DNA of 64,000 nt, taken from assembly GCA_965247035.1 (NCBI GenBank), contig CBDFGJ010000003.1, positions 868,001-932,000 on the forward strand, in the 5' to 3' direction. A program made the translations under genes and the position numbers. The stretch is from Azophilus sp965247035 (lineage in GTDB: Bacteria > Pseudomonadota > Gammaproteobacteria > Pseudomonadales > Azotimanducaceae). Below the pieces are notes generated by a model, which made no database searches, was not told the origin of the DNA, and saw only the letters and a program-made list of their open reading frames with translations. Below, piece after piece: positions 47,210 through 55,997 of this stretch (position 1 is its first letter; each line of letters opens with the position of its first letter).

Positions 47210-49396
47210 TAGATCGTCACCTCCAAGATCTTCATCGTATCATTCCCGAAAATATCCACCACTTTCACGGCAATCTTGCGCCGCCCCGGCGGGCATTCGT
47301 GGGCGAGGCTGGTCAGTTCCAGCGAGCGGTCTTTTCGGGTGCGGAAACTCTGCCATTCGTTCTCGAACACATAGTCGCCGGTCCACTGCTCCCGCCACTC
47401 ACTGGTTTCGGGATTCTGCACGCGAATCATCTCGCGCTTGCTTTCGAAGTTAAAATCCACCGACCAATAGTCTACCCAGTCGGTCCAGTTTTTGGTGAGG
47501 GTCTCTCGGTTGACAGCACCCTTCCTGTCCTTACTCACCTTCACAATCTGGCCACGCTCGACCACGATCTTGCTTTTATTGTTTTTGAGTGTCGCTGCGG
47601 CGTTGGCGATGGAATCCTGCGAATAAAAAACCGAAAAGTCGGTCAGCTCCACCGCCACCGTGGCCAACTGGCCCCTCTCACCCTGGGACACATGCGGCTT
47701 CACCTCGATATAGGAGACATCGTGGAACACCACCTGGTTTTTCTGCACCGCGCGCTGGTCAAACACATTGGCGGGAATGTATTTCATCGCCAGATTGACG
47801 CCCTTGCGCTCTGCCTCGTCCATGATTTGCGGGAACAGGCCCATTTCAAACTCAAAGCCGAGAATGTCCACCCGGGTGAGATGCTTCTTGCGGCACTCCA
47901 GAATAATCTCCTCCACAAACAAACGCGTTACCGGCAGGTTGATGGGGCCAATCGCCACCATGCAGCCGGATTTTTTCCCGTGGAAGGCGCCGGACTGTTC
48001 CACCGGTTCGGCGGCGTAGGCTTTGAGGATCAACTGCTGGTAGTCGCGGGATTTCTGTTCCAACTGCCGCTGCTGGTCGGCCTCGCTCAGGTTCGAGTTG
48101 ACGCCGATGTAGTGCTGCCGCTCGTATTTGCCCAGGTTGAGAATCTCAAAGGCGCGGTAATTCTTACCGTCCGCCTTCAACTGCCGTTGCACCCCAAGCA
48201 TCCGCTTGCGCGTGGTGTGGATGGCGAACTTGCCCAGGTCGGTGCCAATCCATTTGCGACCGAGTTTTTCCGCCACCGCCGCCGTGGTGCCGGAGCCACA
48301 GAAGAAGTCGGCCACCAAGTCGCCCTCGTTGGAGGAGGCTTTGATGATGCGTTCCAGCAGGGCTTCTGGTTTTTGGGTGGGGTAGTCAACACGCTCCTTA
48401 GCCTGTGGATTAACGGGTGGAATGTCGTCCCAAACGGAATCCACGATATCACCTTCAACCTCGTCAAGGTAGATAATTCGGGTGCCTCCCGCCGTCGGAT
48501 TTACATCGTCCCTATATTTCCTTCCGTTTTTATCGGTCTTTCATCTTTTTAGATATTTCTCGCTGTGAGGCCTGAATTGTGTATTCCAAATAAACTTATC
48601 TTTCAATTTGCGATAAGAGATTACGTCATCGTGCTTCTGTGGAAATTTTTTTGCCGTCTTTCTCTTGAAAGAAAAGTAAGCCCAAATCACCTCATTGAGA
48701 AAAAGGCTTGATCCAAAAATTTCATCCAATATCTGTCTCAGGTGCTGATTCACCCGCCAATCACAATGCACATAGATACTCCCATCCTCCGCCAATAAAT
48801 CCCGCATCAACACCAGCCGCTCGTAGATCATGGCGATAAAAGAATCCGCGCCCTTGCCCCAGATGTCGCGGTAGGCGATCTCTTCCAGGATGTTGGGCTT
48901 CTTGGTAAAGGTATCGCCACCGATTTCAATATCCATGGAAAAATCCGCCCCCACATCAAAGGGCGGATCAATGTAGATCAGCTTGATGCCGCCCTGCGCC
49001 TCGATCTCCTCGCGCAGCGGACCGTTCTTCAGCGATGACAAAATCAGCTTGTTGTCACCCCAGATCAACTTGTTGCTCCAGCCGGCCAGTTGCCGCCCGC
49101 GGGCGTCGGTGACGAACAGATCCGCTTGTGGTGCGGTATCCTCCGCCTTCTCCGCCCGCGGCTCGTCCACCTGCTCAATGGTCTAAAACGGCAGCACGAT
49201 ATTACAGACCTCATGGGTCTTGCCGCTCCACACCAGCTCCACCTCCCGCTTGTCCCCAAACAGCTTGAAACGGAACTTGTCCGGCAGGGGTTTCCCCTCT
49301 TCAATCAGCTTGACGACATCGCGCTTTTCGTTATCGGTGAGGTTCACAATGTTCTCTTTTGTGGCAGCGGCAGGTAAATCATGGTTTGTGGCTCAT
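47209..49396 (-). pseudogene. Type III-like DNA methyltransferase (Mod) with two in-frame stops
   Basis: One continuous frame from about 49380 to 47209 reads as an N6-adenine/N4-cytosine methyltransferase of the beta group. N-terminal VNLTDNEKRDVVKLIEEGKP and FRFKLFGDKREVELVW, then TAG at 49183-49185, WSNKLIWGDNKLILSSL, catalytic YIDPPFD, then TGA at 48541-48543, and the AdoMet motif VADFFCGSGTTAAVAEKL. Both stops are single-base changes within otherwise good sequence (homologous text runs on both sides). The true start is unclear; ATG 49396 is out of frame by an indel, and GTG within ENIVNL is another option. It would protect host DNA from the Res helicase-nuclease. Confidence 0.85.
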
Positions 49397-49415
49397 ATTT
49401 AGTGTTTTGTGAGCC
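49390..49415. other. Small inverted repeat at the Mod start
   Basis: GGCTCA (49390-49395) and TGAGCC (49410-49415) flank the possible Mod ATG at 49396. It may affect translation or act as an operator; the evidence is only symmetry. Confidence 0.25.
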
Positions 49416-49470
49416 GCTAAGTGATTTGTGACGCATGGATGATGCTCTAATTGGTTGTTCACCACATCAT

Positions 49471-49510
49471 TTTGTCTCATGGATGAGACTTTTCGGGTAG
49501 TTTGTCTCAT
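49471..49510. promoter_or_regulatory. Operator-like palindrome upstream of the restriction operon
   Basis: GTCTCAT-GG-ATGAGAC at 49474-49489 is a perfect palindrome, and its half TTTGTCTCAT is repeated directly at 49471-49480 and 49501-49510. The region is AT-rich, lies between the Fic stop and the Mod start, and has no reading frame. Likely the control region of the Mod operon. Confidence 0.5.
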
Positions 49511-49560
49511 ATTTTCTATTTTATGATACAAGCTTACGGATTCATGTTATCTATGAGATA

Positions 49561-50644
49561 TTATCGCAGTATTCTAACGAGGGCTGGAAACCAGCACAAA
49601 GACGTCCTGCCTCCCTTTCCGGGCACGATTTTCTCAATAATGCCACCCTTTTCAAGAAGATTCAGCAACCGAGCCGCACTGGGGCGTGGCACGTCGGCCT
49701 TACTCCGAAACCTGGCGCCGGTGAGCCAGGGTTCGGAAAAAATGAAGCTGGTGATCTGCGGGGTGTATTGGGAGTGAGTTACTTCCTGCACCCGAAACAG
49801 GGTTTTCTCTTTCAGGTCAATTATTGCCTGGGCTTTGTCGGCGTTGATGCGCGACTGCTCGGCAACAGCACGCAAAAAGAATGCGATCCATTGCTCCCAG
49901 TCACCATTTTCTGTGATGCGGTTCAGGCCGTCATAATAATCTTCGCGGTTCTTCTCCAGGTATTCGCTGAGATAAAAATAAGGCGTGTTAATAGCTTTCT
50001 TGTAATAAAGAAACAGCGGCATGAGCAGGCGGCCAATTCTGCCGTTGCCGTCCCAGAACGGGTGGATGATTTCAAACTGGGCATGAACAATGGCCAGCTG
50101 CACCAGCACATCCTTCTCTTCCTGGTGCAGGTAGTTTTCCAGATTGGAAAACAGTTCGGGGATTTGCTGTGCTGGTGGCGGAATATATTTTGCCTGTTCA
50201 ATGGAAGCGCCCGGTCTGCCGATGAACACCTGTCCGCTGCGGAAATTGCCGGGGGCTTTCTGCTTGCCCCGGGCGCCGGAAAGCAGGATTTGATGAGCCT
50301 CCTTGATCAGCCGTCCCGACAGGGGCAGCTGCTTCATGCGATCAAACGCAACTTCCAATGCTTCGCGGTAGTTCATCACCTCCAGGATGTCGTCACGCTT
50401 TTGGCCTTCCGCTTTTCCCTCCGCCTGAAAACGCAACATATCTTCCAACGAAGCCTGGGTGCCTTCAATCCGCGAAGACAGCACCGCTTCCTGCATGGTC
50501 AGCGGTGACAACAACAACCTCGCATCGGGGATATTGCCAACCAGCGCATCAAAGCGGGCAACCCCATCATAGGCACCGCCTAACAACGGGACTAGGCGGG
50601 ACCAGTCCAGTGATTTCAGCGGCAGATTTTGAGGAGTAAAAGGT
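49561..50644 (-). pseudogene. Fic-domain protein with its start removed by an IS
   Basis: About 360 codons. Fic core motif HPFWDGNGRIGRLL binds the ATP used for AMPylation, and the N-terminal inhibitory helix SSRIEGTQAS fits the SxxxEG class in which the inhibitor is in the same chain. The C-terminal winged helix ends KGGRTSLCWF. Recognisable sequence begins PFTPQNLPLKSLDW right at the inner end of the ISL3 element (50645), and no start codon precedes it outside the IS; the first possible internal start is TTG 50586. It may be poorly expressed. Fic proteins modify host proteins and often act as toxins or regulators near defence genes. Confidence 0.8.
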
Positions 50645-51996
50645 GGCTCTTCTCCGGTCTTGTGAGTGAATATTAGGCCGCAACATAGAACATTGAGTCA
50701 TTATCCGGCAGGGAAGACTGTCGGATCTTTAGTTTGAAATACTCGGCATCCCTGATACCTCTGGCGCGCTTGCGGATCATGCCGACACCGATGTTGCCAG
50801 CCTCGATCCTGGCGCTGGTGAGCTTGTGCTTCGCGTAATGGCAAATGCCCACACGGTGGTTTCTCAACGACTTTGCAAACTTCTTCAGGTAAAGCAGGGT
50901 CGATTGATCGGCTATCCGGCACCAGGCTTCCAGTCTCTCTTGCATCAGTTCGACAGCCTTTGATTCCCACAAGGCCTGAAGCTGCTCCTTCAGGATATGC
51001 AGCGTATTGGGATTGGCATTTTCATCCAATAACCGGTGTAATTTTTGAGCCTGGGATTCGTCCGGTTTATCGGCGTTTTTCAGCACCGGGCAATGTGTTC
51101 CCGTTAACAATTCCTGGCCCGCTTTATTGGCCTTTCCAAACTCGATTCGCCGCTGATTGCCCAGAGCCTTGCTGTAGTTCTTCATAACGTGGAAACGGTC
51201 AAACACAATGTCGGCATTGGGTAAGCAATCACGTACTGATTTCTGACAGGATGGCCCCATGTCCATCGCAACAGCCTCCATGTTTTCAGTGGTCTCTGCC
51301 GGAAGTTGCTTTGGAAATGCAGAGAGCACATCAGCCGTTCGGCCTGTTTCCACCCCGATTAAATGCCCTTCGACCAGGTCGTAAATCACAGTCATGTAGT
51401 CGTGGCCCTTCGCCCTGGCCACCTCATCAACACCGAGGTACTTCAGGCCAGTCAGCTGTGTCGGATCGAGCGCCGGGAGACTTTCCTCCAGGTACGCCCT
51501 GTCGATATTCTTCACCGTCTCCCAGCGTATCCCCAAATGCCTGGAGACAGCCTGAATGCTCATGTGGCGGCACAGGCCACCGATCATGCGACAGAAGCGG
51601 CGGGTGGCCATCCCGTGTCAACAAACCCACAGCTCTCTATCCGCCGTTCGTTCTTGCTGATAAATACTTGGGCCAGCTCCATTTCAATCACGCAGGGATA
51701 GCCGAACAGCGGCACATCCCTGACCTGTCGGCGGACATGCCGGTTGACCGTTCCCTTCTGCTCGGTAACGGGGTCAATTGCTTTTCTGCGCCTGTCCCGG
51801 CGGCAGCAAATGACGAGCTGTCCCTCCTCCTCGTCCAGTTTTATCCGATTGACGCACTGCCCCTTGAGGCCCAAAATATCCCTCTGGATGTCGATTCCCA
51901 TATACCTGTTCCATATAAAGTTGTGAGAAGCCTTATATACCAACAGATTACGTGGGGATCGGCATCCTTTTTCACTCATAGAACCGGAGAAGAGCC
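50645..51996 (-). mobile_element. ISL3-family insertion sequence, 1352 bp
   Basis: The ends are inverted repeats of about 26 bp beginning GGCTCTTCTCCGGT (50645 inward, and its inverse ending at 51996). They differ at two positions. It carries one transposase gene on the minus strand. Flanking octamers (TAAAAGGT and GCTATCCC) do not match, so no target duplication remains and the insertion site has been rearranged. Confidence 0.85.
50673..51979 (-). pseudogene. ISL3-family transposase, frameshifted
   Basis: The N-terminal part from 51979 (zinc-finger-like start, EEEGQLVICCRRDRRRKAID, RRIESCGFVDTG) and the C-terminal DDE part (CRMIGGLCRHMSIQAVSRHL, LKYLGVDEVARAKGHDYMT, VAMDMGPSCQKSV, IVFDRFHVMKNYSKAL) are in different frames. 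A small deletion near 51605 separates them. The DDE residues are present, but the protein is split, so the element is probably immobile. Confidence 0.85.
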
Positions 51997-52165
51997 GCTA
52001 TCCCCACAAAATAGTATTTGATTTCAGTAGCTTAGGGAGTAGCCCTCTCTAAAAACAGTGTGTGCATGGTTTTTTCTCTCTTGAACGGCCAATTTCTCAG
52101 GAGAGACCCTGCACACGCGCACCGTATTACAAAAGTTCTTCCCATTTTCATTCCCCACCGTTGAT
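51997..52165. other. Non-coding gap with a long hairpin
   Basis: No gene. GTGTGCA (52060-52066) pairs with TGCACAC (52110-52116), with inner CTCTC/GAGAG pairing, forming a long stem-loop between the ISL3 and IS1380 elements. Its meaning is unknown. Confidence 0.35.
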
Positions 52166-52711
52166 CCTAAATTCCTCAGTTAAAGGGCCGTCGCTAACGC
52201 AGATTTGAACGCCAGTCTCATCACCAAATGTACATTCAGACTTATTTCAAGTCGGAAGAAAACCTTCATCCGGCGGCTTGAGTAACGAATTCCCAAGGTA
52301 TTTCTTCATCGCTTCACTCAATATCCGGCACCAACGTTCCATTTAGTCTCAAGCGCAGGTACGGCATCCTTGGGTAGTCGGCGTCGTACGATAAGCACTC
52401 GTCGCTCGTTGCTCCACGAAGCCAGCTTCAGCCGGTCATCTGTAGCCTCCCAGCCATCAATAACGTAGTCCCATCCCCCGAGGCTATGGTGCTTGTGTAT
52501 AAGCTGTTTGACGTATTTTGACTTTCTCAGCCTAAACAAATAGTCCAGCTGTTTCTCCTCGGCCATCGCCATCACATCCTCAACCCCCCCAATCACAACC
52601 ACCTCGGATAAATCGGGGCCACTGTGCCCTTGGCAGACGATCCAGCAGTTCCCACAACCCGGGAGAAGAATGACAGACCGCTGTGTCGGTGCCAGGTTTG
52701 ACTTCAACATC
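52166..52711 (-). mobile_element. IS1380-family remnant, internally deleted
   Basis: It repeats the left end and two transposase segments of the intact copy at 55998-57649. About 470 bp corresponding to 56176-56645 are missing at CGTTCCAT, and everything beyond the match to about 57010 is lost. It has the same orientation as the intact copy. The transposase cannot be made. Confidence 0.9.
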
Positions 52712-53007
52712 AACCCTGCAAGACAGCAGTGCTACCGCTCCGAACCGTTTTTTCGGTGTGTCAGCACCACCCTCAGAGTCGAAGTGTTTTCAGTCGGCTG
52801 AAAATCAGGCTTTATCCCTAAAACTCCGATCCAGTGCATTGTCCAGATCCGAAGTCTTGAAACCACAGGAATTGATCGCCAACAGAGCGACTCAGGGTAC
52901 GGGGATTGCTTGCGTATGCTTGCTGAAATCACTCCATGTGCATCGAATTACCGGCTGTCGGACTTTCTGGTGTGCGCTTCTCCCACCTGCTGGTTTATTG
53001 ACCAATT
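52712..53007. other. Intergenic stretch without recognisable gene
   Basis: About 300 bp between the IS1380 remnant and the MFS gene. Minus-strand frames of up to 66 codons exist but match nothing I recognise. It may contain decayed sequence left by the IS rearrangement. Confidence 0.4.
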
Positions 53008-54291
53008 CTAGTCTCGCGCGAATTTATCACGATAACGATCATATTTTCCCATAAGTGAGAACATTACGGCAGTAACCAACATCAAGAAAATCGTAAATTT
53101 GAGAGAAGGGTCGTAACTACCCATTATTTCCTGTGATTTTGCATACAAATAGGGGCCACCGCTAGTGCCGAGAAGAAACCCCACGAACACGATGCCGTAT
53201 ATGTTGCCGAATCGACGCAGTCCAAAGTAACGACTGACCATATACCCTAATAATTCCGTTTCTGCACCGAGTCCGGCGCCCAGAAGCGCTGCAGCAATAT
53301 AGGTTCCCCATAGAGCCGGACAATATACCAGCACAGCGAAACCCACTGCAGTCAGTGTGAAAATTACTCCTCCTACAAGAGGTGCGTGGACCTTATCCAA
53401 AAGGTAACCGATGATCAAGCGAGCGGCGGACAGGGAGAGTCCCATAGACACTGCAACTGATGCGGCCGTAGTGGCTGTGAAACCCCGATCAGTAAGCACC
53501 AGACCCATTTGATTGGTGATACCCCACAGTGCGAATGACGCAAACAAAATTCCAAAGAAGAGCAACCAGAATCCCTGAGTGCGCATCGCTTCGGCCAGGG
53601 TCAAGCCTGCGGTGTCAGCCGCAATTTCACCGTCCGCAGAATCGCCGATGCCGTCAGGGCATAGCCCCATCGATTCGGGCGAATCGCGCACCATTAGTAA
53701 CATAACCGGAATTGATATAACGACGATATAGATGCCATAGAAATAAAACCCGCCCGCCCAGCCATATACGGAGACCGCTTGTTCGGTGATTTTTGGAAGA
53801 ACAGCCAAGCCAACTCCTGTGCCCGAAGCGATAAGCCCAATCATTAAACCCCTTCGCTTATCAAACCAGGACGTGATCAATCGAATAAACGCCAGGTTAT
53901 TGTTACCAACCCCCAGGATGGCAGCAAGTATGAACGCCAGCCAGAGATGCCAAATTTCGCTCAGATAAAGTGGCACCGTGACCAGAACCACTGCCATCAG
54001 TAGCATTGAGGGAATCAAGGTTTGGCGAACGCCAAAGCGATCAACCAAGCGGCCAAAAGGGGGGTGAACCACAGCGCTAGCCAGGGTGAGAAGGGAGATT
54101 GACAAAGTCATGCTGGATCGAGTCCAGTCAAACTGTGACTCCAGATCACGGATGATGAACGCAAAGCTTGCATAGACCAGCGGGCCGACATTGCCAAACA
54201 TGCCGGTAAAACATGCGAAAACTATAGGCAGTCCGAAAATAGGCTGTGCGAAATAGCCGTGATCGCCCCCTCCACGATGTGAATTGTTCAT
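53008..54291 (-). CDS. MFS transporter, monocarboxylate/oxalate type
   Basis: 427 residues from ATG 54291, 12 membrane segments. The start region PIVFACFTGMFGNVGPLVYA and SLLTLASAVVHPPFGRLVDR with TSWFDKRRGLMIGLIASGTG are typical of the OFA/monocarboxylate branch of MFS. The upstream FAD-linked dehydrogenase oxidises a 2-hydroxy acid, so the pair likely imports and oxidises lactate, glycolate or a similar acid. Lies between two directly repeated IS1380 copies. Confidence 0.85.
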   Translation of the reverse strand: MNNSHRGGGDHGYFAQPIFGLPIVFACFTGMFGNVGPLVYASFAFIIRDLESQFDWTRSSMTLSISLLTLASAVVHPPFGRLVDRFGVRQTLIPSMLLMAVVLVTVPLYLSEIWHLWLAFILAAILGVGNNNLAFIRLITSWFDKRRGLMIGLIASGTGVGLAVLPKITEQAVSVYGWAGGFYFYGIYIVVISIPVMLLMVRDSPESMGLCPDGIGDSADGEIAADTAGLTLAEAMRTQGFWLLFFGILFASFALWGITNQMGLVLTDRGFTATTAASVAVSMGLSLSAARLIIGYLLDKVHAPLVGGVIFTLTAVGFAVLVYCPALWGTYIAAALLGAGLGAETELLGYMVSRYFGLRRFGNIYGIVFVGFLLGTSGGPYLYAKSQEIMGSYDPSLKFTIFLMLVTAVMFSLMGKYDRYRDKFARD

Positions 54292-54381
54292 TAACAATCT
54301 CTCTAAACTATCAGTGTAACATTAGCAGGATGATCGGTTTCCTCGTGAAACCTGCAGCAGACAACACCGATGATTCTGACA

Positions 54382-55776
54382 TCAGCGCGACGGTAGCTTC
54401 TTCCCGGGATTCATGATGCACAGTGGGTCCATCGCGTCCTTGATGGCAACCATGACATCGATAGCATCTTGGCCAAACTCTTCAACAAGATATTGGCGCT
54501 TACCAATACCAATACCATGCTCTCCGCTGCAGGTCCCGTCCATCGCAAGAGCCCTGGTTATTAGACGCCTGTACAGCGTTTGCATCTGCTCGAAGTCCTG
54601 CTGGCTGTCGGGGTCAAAGATAAAAACGAAATGAAAGTTTCCATCGCCGACATGTCCTGCCAACATCGTAACTAAATCGCAGCTGTTCTGCGCATCCAGA
54701 CGTGTTTCACGGATGCATTCAGCTAATCTTGAAATAGGAACACAGACATCGGTTGCCAACACCCTGCCACTTGGTCTTACCATCGCGGCCGCGTAGGCTG
54801 CGTTGTGCCGGGCATGCCACAATTGCGAGCGCTGTTCGGTGTTTGCCGTCCAGGCAAACGCACTGCTGGATAGTTCAGAACAGATTTCCCCAAAAAACGT
54901 CGCCGGCTCCTCAACCCCGGTTTCGCTACCATGGAATTCGACAAACAGCGTTGGCTTTTCGACATAGCTGGTTTTCGAGTAACTGTTGATTGCAGCCATT
55001 TGCGCCTCGTCAAGCAATTCGATACGCGCTATGGGAATATTATTCTGCATTGTCAGAATGGCAGCATTCACAGCGCTGTCGATATCTTCAAAGCAAACCG
55101 ACGCCGCTGAAATCGCTTCGGGGACCCCATGCAACTTTACGGTGACCTCGACAATAATGCCCAGAGTGCCCTCGGACCCCACAAAAAGATGGGTCAGATC
55201 GTAGCCCGCCGCAGATTTTCGGGCCCGTCCCGCCGTTCGAACTACGCGTCCATCGGCGAGAACCACCTTGAGTGAAGTTACATTCTCACGCATGGTCCCA
55301 TAACGAACCGTATTGGTACCCGATGCCCTGGTTGCCGCCATACCACCAATAGAGGCGTCCGCTCCAGGGTCTACCGAGAAAAACAGGCCAGTTGAGCGCA
55401 AGTGTTCATTCAATTGATTGCGTGTGACACCGGCTTGAACGGTACAATCGAAATCCTCCGAATTAACTTCCAGGATCTGGTTCATTCTCGAGAGGTCGAT
55501 ACAGATACCCCCTTGCACGGCAACTACATGCCCTTCCATACCTGTGCCGGCACCATACGGAATCATAGGTATTTTGAACTGCGAGCAGGTCGCTGCAATG
55601 TAACTGACTTCATTGATGTCTTGCGGGAAGCACACTGCATCGGGGGGTATCGCCTCATGCCATGATTCATCTATGCCGTGATGATCAAGAACTGCACGAT
55701 TAGTTGAGATCCTGTCACCGATAAACTCTCGCAAAAGTTCTATCGTCTGAAAAGTAGGGCTACCTAACTCGCTCAT
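54382..55776 (-). CDS. FAD-linked 2-hydroxyacid (D-lactate/glycolate) dehydrogenase
   Basis: 464 residues of the GlcD/D-lactate dehydrogenase type. PCMH FAD-binding fold: IPMIPYGAGTGMEGHVVAVQ, FSVDPGADASIGGMAATRAS and LFVGSEGTLGIIVEVTVKLH. The C-terminal cap has LAGHVGDGNFHF and the conserved DGTCSGEHGIGIGKRQYL. No Fe-S subunit is encoded nearby, so it may be a stand-alone flavoenzyme passing electrons to quinone or cytochrome. AAGGAG precedes the ATG. It is followed by the MFS gene after 90 bp. Confidence 0.9.
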   Translation of the reverse strand: MSELGSPTFQTIELLREFIGDRISTNRAVLDHHGIDESWHEAIPPDAVCFPQDINEVSYIAATCSQFKIPMIPYGAGTGMEGHVVAVQGGICIDLSRMNQILEVNSEDFDCTVQAGVTRNQLNEHLRSTGLFFSVDPGADASIGGMAATRASGTNTVRYGTMRENVTSLKVVLADGRVVRTAGRARKSAAGYDLTHLFVGSEGTLGIIVEVTVKLHGVPEAISAASVCFEDIDSAVNAAILTMQNNIPIARIELLDEAQMAAINSYSKTSYVEKPTLFVEFHGSETGVEEPATFFGEICSELSSSAFAWTANTEQRSQLWHARHNAAYAAAMVRPSGRVLATDVCVPISRLAECIRETRLDAQNSCDLVTMLAGHVGDGNFHFVFIFDPDSQQDFEQMQTLYRRLITRALAMDGTCSGEHGIGIGKRQYLVEEFGQDAIDVMVAIKDAMDPLCIMNPGKKLPSR

Positions 55777-55988
55777 TTTTCGTTCTCCTTCTTACAGCTT
55801 GGGCATCGCCAACTTTTGAACCATTGCCGATCCAAATATTACTGGCAGTTCGAAAGCCCGCGTTGCCAGCGGGCCTGCTCAGGCCCAAATAATGAGCCAG
55901 GTACGCAGACCGCTCAGCAAGGTTGGTGATCTCTATCAACTTACCACGATTCTCAACGGAAAGCCGTACAGGCTGCTCATCAGACCTT
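55777..55988 (-). pseudogene. Possible C-terminal fragment of an unknown gene
   Basis: The minus strand has an open frame without start (RLSVENRGKLIEITNLAERS, AYLAHYLGLSRPAG) that runs from the IS1380 end toward the dehydrogenase start. Its composition looks protein-like, but I do not recognise the family. It may be the tail of a gene cut by the IS. Confidence 0.25.
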
Positions 55989-55997
55989 GCGGTTGAT

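Noticed and set aside
47203..48552. 449-codon plus-strand open frame across the methyltransferase
   Set aside because: It is the antisense shadow of the Mod gene, whose minus-strand frame carries DPPF and FCGSGTT motifs; the plus frame matches no family and has no ribosome binding site.
43562..49396. Programmed readthrough or selenocysteine use at the internal stops of Mod and the protease
   Set aside because: Three different stop codons are involved, no hairpin resembling a SECIS follows the TGA, and the neighbouring Res gene also has a frameshift, so simple decay or read error is more likely.
50637..52004. Eight-base target duplication of the ISL3 element
   Set aside because: The flanking octamers TAAAAGGT and GCTATCCC do not match, so a fresh simple insertion is not supported.
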